DNA of 36,960 bases. Origin: Opitutales bacterium (GTDB taxonomy: Bacteria; Verrucomicrobiota; Verrucomicrobiia; Opitutales; UBA2987). Below are positions 10,373-18,327 of this stretch, in pieces; the stretch's first letter is position 1, and each line of letters starts with the position of its first letter. A program made the translations under genes and the position numbers. Location of the stretch: the NCBI GenBank assembly GCA_021772535.1, contig JAJFLV010000164.1:1-36960 (forward strand), written 5' to 3'. A model generated the notes under the pieces. That model worked only from the letters and a program-made list of their open reading frames with translations, made no database searches and was not told the origin of the DNA.

Positions 10373-11539
10373 ATGAAAATTACTGGTTTTGAATTGTTTC
10401 TAGTTGAAGGTATCAAATACAATTGGACCCTTCTGAAACTGGAGACGGATGAAGGAATTCACGGTTGGGGAGAGGCGACCAACTGGCCCGGATCACCGCT
10501 GGTAGAAGCTGCCTGCCGCCATGTGGCAGAGTCCATCGTGGGGCAAGACGCCAGCCGGATTGATTTTATCTGGACGAAGATCTATCGGGACATGAATTGG
10601 CTCGGGCAAGCCGGCCCGCTGCTCTCCGCCATCAGCGCAGTGGACATTGCGCTTTGGGACATCAAGGGAAAGGCGCTGGGCGTTCCTGTTTACGAGCTCC
10701 TGGGGGGCGTCTACCGTAAAGAAATTCAACTTTATGCCAATTATTGGTTTCTCCACGGGGATCACAATGTGGAGGATTACGTGAGGCAGGCGAAAGAAGC
10801 GGTTGCCAAGGGCTTCACGGGACTGAAATTCGACCCTTTTGCGCACGTGCATTACGGTTATGGCGATGATCTGGCGGCGGGAAACACCCTGACGGAAGAT
10901 CAAAAACAGTTAGCCGTCGATCTGGTCGGGGCAATTGGAAAAGCGGTTGGAAAAGGAGTTGCCATTGCAATTGAGACCCATGCGTTTCTGAATGGTCCTA
11001 CGGCGGTGGAAATGGCGCTGCGTCTGGCTGAGCTGGACTTCAACTGTATGTGGTACGAGGAACCGGCTTTGCCTGAATTTCCCGATGCCATCGCCGATAT
11101 TCGTCGTCGCATTTCCCTGCCGGTGTGTGTGGGCGAACGCTTGCACAGCCGATTCATGCTTCTACCGGTCCTCCAGAAACAGGCCGCCGATATTATCATG
11201 CCAGACATCACACGCTGTGGCGGAATCAGTGAAATGCGCAAAATGGCCAACCTGGCGGAAACTTTTAACGTTCCCATCGCCCCACACAATCCGAATGGTC
11301 CGATTTCTACTATAGCATCGGCGCATGTTATGGCCACGGTGCCGAACTTTTTTCGTCAGGAATTCATGCTGCAAGATGTCGCCTGGCGCGATGCTTGCCT
11401 ATCGCACCCGCTACCCATTGAAAATGGTTTTTTCATTCTGCCGGATCGTCCGGGCCTGGGATTCGATGTCGATGAAGGCGTACTTCAACAGCACCCTGGG
11501 TTACGGAAGCCTCCTGAAGGCAGAGCTTTCTATATATAG
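10373..11539 (+). CDS. mandelate racemase/muconate lactonizing enzyme (enolase superfamily) sugar-acid dehydratase
   Basis: LLKLETDEGIHGWGEATNWPGSPLVE, AVDIALWDIKGKALGVPVYELLGG, LKFDPF, YEEPALPEF, ERLHSR, MPDITRCGGISEMRKMANLAE, APHNPNGPIST. Likely start ATG 10373. The stop TAG (11537-11539) coincides with the end of the repeat element. Confidence 0.85.
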   Translation: MKITGFELFLVEGIKYNWTLLKLETDEGIHGWGEATNWPGSPLVEAACRHVAESIVGQDASRIDFIWTKIYRDMNWLGQAGPLLSAISAVDIALWDIKGKALGVPVYELLGGVYRKEIQLYANYWFLHGDHNVEDYVRQAKEAVAKGFTGLKFDPFAHVHYGYGDDLAAGNTLTEDQKQLAVDLVGAIGKAVGKGVAIAIETHAFLNGPTAVEMALRLAELDFNCMWYEEPALPEFPDAIADIRRRISLPVCVGERLHSRFMLLPVLQKQAADIIMPDITRCGGISEMRKMANLAETFNVPIAPHNPNGPISTIASAHVMATVPNFFRQEFMLQDVAWRDACLSHPLPIENGFFILPDRPGLGFDVDEGVLQQHPGLRKPPEGRAFYI

Positions 11540-11809
11540 AACCTATCTCAAATTCGATGATGTTGATGCAGAGAGCAATTATATGTTTTGAGCAAGGCGC
11601 GACTGGGCTTGCCGGGCTGGCAGCCCGGCTGCCCCGCCGGAACGCTACTCAAACACATAACTGCCTCTGTCCAAAGGATTTGTGCGGCACTGCAGCACCT
11701 GCGGCGTTGGTTTGCGCCCGAGGGGCGTCCAGCCCATCCGGGCTCAAAGCCGCAGGTGCCGCCGTGGCGCTACAAACATCATTCATCTGCGATTTTGAGA
11801 TAGGTTCTA
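11537..11809 (+). repeat. MITE-like element, copy 1 (TA-flanked, GAACCTATCTCAAA terminal inverted repeats, two internal hairpins)
   Basis: Starts TAGAACCTATCTCAAATTCGATGATG and ends GATTTTGAGATAGGTTCTA; the same sequence recurs at 27993-28270 and, inverted, at 30013-30290. Confidence 0.85.
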
Positions 11810-11829
11810 ATCATTTCAATTAGCAACCA

Positions 11830-12522
11830 ATGCCAAAACAACAGAGCGACTCTGAATTATTTCAAACCATTCGCCGGGAGCTTTATACGGCCGTAGTGGG
11901 GGATATCATGGATAAGTTCGGTCTTCTGAACCAATTTCTTCCTCCACAGATACGACCGTTGCGGGATGATATGATTGTGGTTGGCCGAGCCATGACCGTA
12001 TTGGAGGCAGACGCTATGGTTGATCCAACATGCAGTGGAAACAATAAAATACTGGAAAAGCCTTTCGGTTTGATGCTGGAGGCTTTGGACGATCTAAAAC
12101 CCGACGAGGTTTACATTTGCACTGGAGCTTCTCCCCGCTATGCGCTCTGGGGTGAGCTTATGAGCGCACGCGCAAAAAAGTGCGGCACAGCAGGGGCAGT
12201 TCTTAATGGCTATACACGCGATACTCGAGGCACATTGGCTTTGAATTTTCCCACCTTTTCCCATGGCCCATACGCCCAGGATCAGGCGCCCCGAGGCAAG
12301 GTCATCGACTTTCGCACTTCAATCCTTTTTGGAGAAGTCAGGATAGCTTGCGGCGATATTGTCTTTGGCGATGTCGACGGCGTCTGTGTAATCCCTCAAA
12401 CCGCTGAAGAAGAAGTCTTTGAGAAAGCCCTGGAAAAAGCACGCGGAGAAAAAACCGTTATGAAAGCAATCTCTAACGGAATGACCGCCAGAGAGGCTTT
12501 TGGCAAATACGGAATTATGTAA
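11830..12522 (+). CDS. RraA-family protein (HMG/CHA aldolase-like or related)
   Basis: YTAVVGDIMDKFG, GRAMTV, GELMSARAKKCGTAGAVLNGYTRDT, IACGDIVFGDVDGVCVIP are RraA-family motifs. Confidence 0.8.
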   Translation: MPKQQSDSELFQTIRRELYTAVVGDIMDKFGLLNQFLPPQIRPLRDDMIVVGRAMTVLEADAMVDPTCSGNNKILEKPFGLMLEALDDLKPDEVYICTGASPRYALWGELMSARAKKCGTAGAVLNGYTRDTRGTLALNFPTFSHGPYAQDQAPRGKVIDFRTSILFGEVRIACGDIVFGDVDGVCVIPQTAEEEVFEKALEKARGEKTVMKAISNGMTAREAFGKYGIM

Positions 12523-12545
12523 TGGGAGGGCAGAAAGCAAACAAT

Positions 12546-13508
12546 ATGGCAAAGGTGCTCATCACCAACGCAGTCTCTTCCCGCGAGATGGAGCCTTTGG
12601 CTGGATTGGCGGAAGTGATAATGGGACCGGAAGGCGGCAACCTCATGCCGCGGGAGGAAGTTCTCGCCCACTGCCCCTATGTCTTCGGCATCATCAACCA
12701 GGCTGAATTGAGGGTCGACCGCGAACTTCTGGAGGCGGCGCCACACCTTAAGATCGTAGCCAATGTGGCACTGGGATTCGACAATCTGGAAGAGCAGCTG
12801 ATGGCGGATCGCGGCGTTTGGGCTACCAACACACCGACCGCTTTTGTTGTAGATACCGCAGAAATGACACTCGGCATGATAATTGGACTGGCTCGATTGA
12901 TACGCGAAGCCGACGCCTTCGTCCGTGCCGGGAAATGGGCGGGATTTCAGCCGGGAATCTGGGACGGAACACGGCTCCAGGGTAAAACGCTTGGAATTGT
13001 CGGATTCGGAAGAATTGGAAAAGCGGTGGCCAAACGCGCTGAGGCTTTCGGCATGCGCATCCTCTTTAACCGCCGGACGAAGGTTGATCACCCTGCATAC
13101 CGCTCTCTGGACGAACTCTTGGGCGAGGCCGATTTCGTCTCTTTGCATACTCCGCTGAACGACTTTTCACGGCACTTGATAAACAGGGAGCGTCTTGGCT
13201 TGATGAAGAAGGGAGCCTACCTCATCAATATTTCGAGGGGTAAAGTGGTGGAGGAGCAGGCTCTGGTTGATGCTCTCCAAAGCGGCCATCTGGCAGGCGC
13301 CGCTTTGGATGTATTTGAGGAGGAACCCAGTGTGCATGGCGATCTCCTTAAAATGCATAATGTGATTCTCACTCCCCACATTGGCGGAGGCAGCCGCGAG
13401 AGTCGGTTCCAGGCCCGTCACCTTTGCGCCCAGAATGTCGCTGCCGTTATCCAGGGAAAGCGACCCCTTACGTCTCTAAATGAGGTGGATGCAAAATACG
13501 CTGGATGA
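12546..13508 (+). CDS. D-isomer-specific 2-hydroxyacid dehydrogenase
   Basis: GKTLGIVGFGRIGKAVAKRAEAFGMRI (Rossmann), LMKKGAYLINISRGKVVEEQALVDAL, GAALDVFEEEP, ILTPHIGGGS. Likely start ATG 12546 (MAKVLITNAV). Confidence 0.9.
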   Translation: MAKVLITNAVSSREMEPLAGLAEVIMGPEGGNLMPREEVLAHCPYVFGIINQAELRVDRELLEAAPHLKIVANVALGFDNLEEQLMADRGVWATNTPTAFVVDTAEMTLGMIIGLARLIREADAFVRAGKWAGFQPGIWDGTRLQGKTLGIVGFGRIGKAVAKRAEAFGMRILFNRRTKVDHPAYRSLDELLGEADFVSLHTPLNDFSRHLINRERLGLMKKGAYLINISRGKVVEEQALVDALQSGHLAGAALDVFEEEPSVHGDLLKMHNVILTPHIGGGSRESRFQARHLCAQNVAAVIQGKRPLTSLNEVDAKYAG

Positions 13509-13695
13509 GGCATGTGGAAGTGGCATTTCCACTTGATCGAATTCCATATTTGCTACCAGGATTAGCCCAAGTCTGGCGGTTGAGGGTGAAAAACGATAAA
13601 TTTTGAGGTTTTTTTGAGCCGCGGGCCACTCAAAGTATTGCATTGTGCGGTTCGGCAAGAGGATGGTCTGGGAGTCGCATGATTATTCTTCCTAT

Positions 13696-14784
13696 TCAGG
13701 CCTCAGCATGGACTAAGATGCTTTCGCGGTTCGCTTTTTGGGTCGAATTTAACCGAACCTCATGCTTGACCGTTTCGTGTGTGACTTCCGCCCGGTAGCC
13801 GTGGATTCTGCGGATCATCAACCGGGCTGCCACCTCCCCCATTCTGAAGCTGGGTTTAACGACCACATGGGCGGTGACGCCATCAGGAATGCTCTGGTGA
13901 TCGTGCAATAGCATGACCAGCTCCATACCCGGGTCCCGGCCCCAGTTAGTTCCCTGAAACACATCGTAAAAGCCGTAATCCTCCATGGGCACGCCGATAA
14001 TCAAATGTCCGTTGATCTTCCGTTTCTTGAATTGGTTCAGCTTGGCCAGAAAATCCTGATTGTTGCCATAGGTTATTTCCGCCACAAGCCGGTCTTTTCC
14101 CCCCAGGCCCACCTCGAGTCCCTGCAGGCGGGCAAAGCAGGGCACGGTCGTGTTTCCGATGAAATAGATGGGACCCTCGGTTTGTTTGCGCAAATACTCT
14201 CCCACCTGTTGAAAAGAGGCAAAGTAATCGGGTGTAACCGAGTCCACTTGCACCGCTGGCGTGGGCCGGCACATGACAAGTGGCAGCCGGACCGCATTCA
14301 ATCGATCCATCCAGTGGCGGTCGTTATCGAGGAGGAAAGTATCCAACCCTGAATGCCTGGTGATAATGCCGGAAAATTTTTGACCGGTCAGGGTGGGCAA
14401 AATATCTTTTCTGATTCTAAAAAAATTTCTGGGTCCAAAATCGGCGACCTGAAACCCCTTCTGTTCGGCCACCTTGCGCACGCCCTTTAAAAACAGGTAA
14501 TTGGTGGGATCGGAAATCTCAATGTCGGAAAAAACGCAAATCACATTGTCATTCGAATTCCATCCCTCGACATAAACACCGCTGCCTCGCCGCCGCCGCA
14601 CCAACCCTTTGCGCTCCATCTCATCGAGGCTGCGTTCGATAGTGGACTGGCTGACATTGTAGTCGGCCTTTAATTGGAGGATGCTGGGCAAACGCTCCCC
14701 GGGGGTCATTTTATCGACCATTCTGAGCAAATCGTCGTAAATTATCTGGTATTTGGGAACAAAGCTCACGATGGAAACTGGCAC
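13696..14784 (-). CDS. GntR-type HTH regulator with LacI/periplasmic-binding-like C-terminal domain
   Basis: LPSILQLKADYNVSQSTIERSLDEMERKGLVRRRRGSGVYV is a GntR winged HTH; the C-terminus resembles a sugar-binding domain (GVRKVAEQKGFQV...MELVMLLHDHQSIPDGVTAHVVVKPSFRMGEVAARLMIRRI). Confidence 0.85.
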   Translation of the reverse strand: MPVSIVSFVPKYQIIYDDLLRMVDKMTPGERLPSILQLKADYNVSQSTIERSLDEMERKGLVRRRRGSGVYVEGWNSNDNVICVFSDIEISDPTNYLFLKGVRKVAEQKGFQVADFGPRNFFRIRKDILPTLTGQKFSGIITRHSGLDTFLLDNDRHWMDRLNAVRLPLVMCRPTPAVQVDSVTPDYFASFQQVGEYLRKQTEGPIYFIGNTTVPCFARLQGLEVGLGGKDRLVAEITYGNNQDFLAKLNQFKKRKINGHLIIGVPMEDYGFYDVFQGTNWGRDPGMELVMLLHDHQSIPDGVTAHVVVKPSFRMGEVAARLMIRRIHGYRAEVTHETVKHEVRLNSTQKANRESILVHAEA

Positions 14785-14845
14785 AACCTGTCTGGCCTCC
14801 TAATTCCAAGACTGAAACAAATCTTGTATTCTACGGCATTTTTTG

Positions 14846-14894
14846 TTGACAAAAATATCACCATTACGGATATATCAAAATTATTTGATATATC
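14846..14894 (+). promoter_or_regulatory. candidate promoter with overlapping palindromic operator upstream of the TonB receptor gene
   Basis: TTGACA (14846-14851), 17 nt spacer, GATATA (14869-14874). A perfect inverted repeat GATATATCAAA-ATTA-TTTGATATATC spans 14869-14894. Confidence 0.5.
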
Positions 14895-15022
14895 AAGCAT
14901 ATTAATAATCTGTCAGCAAGCTCCAACTGCCTTGAAAACAAATGAATCGTTCTCCCTATCGCTCGACCTCCTAACCGTACCTTCCCATCCAAGCCACCAA
15001 ACCTTAAAAAACCGCTAGAGCC

Positions 15023-18000
15023 ATGAACCATACACACCAGTCAGAAACTAAACCTGTTACACAACCTTTCAGAAAAGGCTTCTCAACTTTTAGAATTCAG
15101 TCGGCTTTTCTTTCCTTGATTTCTCTTTTTTGCCTCATGGCCCTCCCACATATCGTTCAGGCCGGCGATATCACCGGAACGGTGGTGGACGCCAACACCG
15201 GCTCGTTTGTGCCGGGGGCTAGTGTCCGCATAACAGAATTGGGGCGCACAACAGCCACTGACCGCAGCGGTGAGTTTCGTTTTAACAATGTCGCTGGAGG
15301 GAGTTACGCTCTCAGCATTCGATTCATCGGTTATGATGCGGTGAGTGAAACCGTCCAGGTGCCCGCAACCGGTTCAATTTCCGCCCGAATTTCCATTGGG
15401 GGGGAAATTGTCGAATTGGAGGGATTTACGGTAGAAGGCTACCGCGAAGGTCGTTCCAAAGCTCTCCAGCAGAAAAAAACCTCTATCACCCTGCGGGATA
15501 TTATTTCAGCCGACTCGATCGGTAACCTGCCCGACCAAAATGTTGCCGAAGCCCTGGTGCGGGTCCCGGGCGTATCCATTGAGCTCGCTCAGGGTGAGGG
15601 CCGCTTCGTTTCCATTCGCGGTATCGCTCCGGAACTCAACAATGTGACCGTGAATGGCGCCAATATCGCCAATCCCAGTGTCGGCGGGCGCGCGGGTCGT
15701 TCCGTGCCTCTGGATGTCGTAGGTTCCTCCTCGGTCTCCCAACTCGAGGTGATCAAAGCGGTAACCCCCGATATGGATGCTCAGGGCCTGGGTGGTACCG
15801 TCAACATTATTACGCCGAGCGGCTTCGATAAGGAGAAGGGATATTTTAACGGATCATTTGAAGTCGGCACCAACACCCTAGCCGATGACCCCTCCTACCG
15901 ATTCAATGCGACCTACGGTAATACTTTCGGCCCAGAAAAAAAGTTGGCTGTCGCCGTATCCGCCAGTTGGGAAGACCGGGACTTCCAGACCGAAGCCATC
16001 GATATTCGGTTTAGAGATAATATTGATGCGGACACCAATGGCGATGGCACTTTCGACAGTGAACTGGCTCTACCCTCGGCTGTGGAGATAGTCCCCCAAA
16101 TCGGGACCCGGCGCCGTATCGGTATTAACACGAAGATTGAGTATCGCCCCGACGACACGTCGGAATTCTCCTTCAAAGCGATTTACAACGAGTTTGTGGA
16201 GTGGCGCGACAAAGTTGAGGATATCTTCCAGCTTGATGACCGGGAATACACTTTCGTCAGCCCGACGCTCGCATTTGCGCCTAATTCCGAAATTCGACAG
16301 CGTCGTTTTCAAACCCGAACCGACCAGACATTGCTCAACCTCACTTTTGGCGGAAAGAAAACATGGGGCAACCTCACGATAAATGGTGAGTTCACCTATT
16401 CCTATCAGAAAGAGGACGACCTGCGGAACAATAACATCCAGTTTCGCGCCAGGGACAGAAACGGTCAGATGCGCCTCCGCGCAGGTGAAACCATGTCGGA
16501 AATCAACGGAGTTCCCTTTCCCAGTTCCATCTGTGACAATGGTCTCTGCGCGGAGGGTGATTCCATCCCGGTATTAGTTGATATGAGCACCCCTGAAACC
16601 AAATTATCAAGTGGTTTCGCGGACCATGACCCGACACGGTTCCCGCATTGGCGCAATCAGGTAAATGATAGCCTCTCGGAGGAAAAAACCTATGTGCCGA
16701 AAATTGATGTTACGTGGAACATGGACAACTTTTTGGGAACCGGAAATTCGGGTTTTGTGAAATTCGGGTTTAAATACCTTGACCGCGAACGAATCGTCGA
16801 TGACACCGATCTTCGAACGAATGGCGCCGACGCAACGATTGCCACTATCAACGATGCATTTCCTGGCTCTTTCGACTCCGGGCGACAGGTGCTTTCTTAT
16901 ACCACGGATTTGGAACTAGGCTTTGATCCCGTCTTTCACGGTTTCTTCGCTGGCGATCCCGATGGCACCGGCGCGGATGCCTGCTGCGATGATGAAGCAT
17001 CAAAAGAAAACAGCGTTGAGGACGATTATGTGATCGATGAACAAATTTTAGGGGCATATTTTATGGCAAACGTTGATATCGGGGAGCGTCTGAATATTCT
17101 TGCAGGCGTCCGTTATGAAAGGACGGACGGCAGGTATCAAGCCTTTCAGTTCACCCGAGGCCGAGAACGCTTTGATGGTGGAGCGGATACCCTCCTTAAC
17201 ATCACGGAAATAGTGGGAACCCGTGTTTACAACAACTGGAATCCGAATCTTCAGATGCGTTACGAGATCAATGACGATATGATATTTCGGGCCTCGTTTA
17301 CGTCCACACTGGGTCGGCCCGACTTCGAAGATGCTGCGCCTATTTCAAGGTTGAGATGGGATCAAAATGAAGCGGGTGGAAGCGATCTTACTGGAAGTTT
17401 AAGAATACGAAATCCCCAACTCCAACCTTATGAAGCGTTAAACTTTGATGCTTCAATTGATTATTATTTGAAAAATGGTGGCTTATTGTCGGTGGCCTTC
17501 TTCCATAAGGAAATCGACAACCCCATTTACGAAACCAGTGGTACAGAGAGGAACATCACCGTTGGAGATGCCATTGGGATTGTTGAAACGCAGGGAGGCG
17601 CCGCCTTCAATCCCGATGGTCTAGGAGTTGACGAAGTGTTTTCTGAAATTGAGTGGGAAAGCTTTCAAAACGCGGACCATGGGACGATCACCGGTGTTGA
17701 AGTGACCGCCATGATTCCGTTTACTTTTCTGCCCGCCCCGCTGGACGGATTTGGTGTGGACTCCAATGTTAGCTTCATCGATTCAAGTGTCGATGTAATC
17801 GGTCGTTTAGACGAAGATTTGCCCTTCTTCAACCAACCGGATTTTATTGCCAACGTGGCTCTTTGGTATCAGAAAGGCAAGATTTCCGGTCGCGTCGCCT
17901 ATCGCTTCCAGAGCAGTGATATTGATGGTTTGGAGAGTAGCAGCACGGTGGACTTTTGGAATGCGGAGCGCTTCCAGTGGGATGCTCAGCTCGGCTATCG

Positions 18001-18148
18001 TCTCAACGATCACTGGAACGTGTTCGCCAATTTTCAGAACTTCACAAACGAAACCGATGATACAATTCACGGTGATGTTAAGTTTAACCTGAATACTCGC
18101 GAGAAATTTGGCGCAACCTACAGGTTCGGCATCCGCTGGAATTATTAA
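15023..18148 (+). CDS. TonB-dependent receptor with N-terminal carboxypeptidase-regulatory-like domain
   Basis: Signal peptide, GTVVDANTGSFVPGASVRITELGRTTATDRSGEF (CarbopepD_reg), plug DQNVAEALVRVPGVSIE...FVSIRGIAPELNNVTVNG, and C-terminal ...FGATYRFGIRWNY. Confidence 0.92.
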   Translation: MNHTHQSETKPVTQPFRKGFSTFRIQSAFLSLISLFCLMALPHIVQAGDITGTVVDANTGSFVPGASVRITELGRTTATDRSGEFRFNNVAGGSYALSIRFIGYDAVSETVQVPATGSISARISIGGEIVELEGFTVEGYREGRSKALQQKKTSITLRDIISADSIGNLPDQNVAEALVRVPGVSIELAQGEGRFVSIRGIAPELNNVTVNGANIANPSVGGRAGRSVPLDVVGSSSVSQLEVIKAVTPDMDAQGLGGTVNIITPSGFDKEKGYFNGSFEVGTNTLADDPSYRFNATYGNTFGPEKKLAVAVSASWEDRDFQTEAIDIRFRDNIDADTNGDGTFDSELALPSAVEIVPQIGTRRRIGINTKIEYRPDDTSEFSFKAIYNEFVEWRDKVEDIFQLDDREYTFVSPTLAFAPNSEIRQRRFQTRTDQTLLNLTFGGKKTWGNLTINGEFTYSYQKEDDLRNNNIQFRARDRNGQMRLRAGETMSEINGVPFPSSICDNGLCAEGDSIPVLVDMSTPETKLSSGFADHDPTRFPHWRNQVNDSLSEEKTYVPKIDVTWNMDNFLGTGNSGFVKFGFKYLDRERIVDDTDLRTNGADATIATINDAFPGSFDSGRQVLSYTTDLELGFDPVFHGFFAGDPDGTGADACCDDEASKENSVEDDYVIDEQILGAYFMANVDIGERLNILAGVRYERTDGRYQAFQFTRGRERFDGGADTLLNITEIVGTRVYNNWNPNLQMRYEINDDMIFRASFTSTLGRPDFEDAAPISRLRWDQNEAGGSDLTGSLRIRNPQLQPYEALNFDASIDYYLKNGGLLSVAFFHKEIDNPIYETSGTERNITVGDAIGIVETQGGAAFNPDGLGVDEVFSEIEWESFQNADHGTITGVEVTAMIPFTFLPAPLDGFGVDSNVSFIDSSVDVIGRLDEDLPFFNQPDFIANVALWYQKGKISGRVAYRFQSSDIDGLESSSTVDFWNAERFQWDAQLGYRLNDHWNVFANFQNFTNETDDTIHGDVKFNLNTREKFGATYRFGIRWNY

Positions 18149-18258
18149 TTTAACTTGAATGGATTTGAATTGATATAAAATAAATTCATGCCCAACGGTG
18201 GTTTCTTTTATATACTAAATTCTGCCTGGCACAATACGCAGGTATTTCCAATCAACTC

Positions 18259-18296
18259 AGCCCTTTACGGCAAATCCGTAAAGGGCTGGTTTTTTT
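18259..18296 (+). terminator. intrinsic (rho-independent) terminator of the TonB receptor gene
   Basis: AGCCCTTTACGG-CAAAT-CCGTAAAGGGCT perfect 12-bp stem followed by GGTTTTTTT. Confidence 0.9.
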
Positions 18297-18327
18297 AGAA
18301 CCTATCTCAAATTCGATGATGATGATG
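18296..18327 (+). repeat. solo terminus of the MITE-like element, supplying the start codon region of the downstream CDS
   Basis: TAGAACCTATCTCAAATTCGATGATGATGATGC is nearly identical to the first ~33 nt of copy 1; no second terminus is found nearby. Confidence 0.7.

Noticed and set aside
11557-11823. ORFs inside the repeat copies (for example 11557..11823, 28035..28301, 30019..30270)
   Set aside because: They arise from the GC-rich hairpin sequence, occur on both strands in different frames between copies, and resemble no protein family I recognise.
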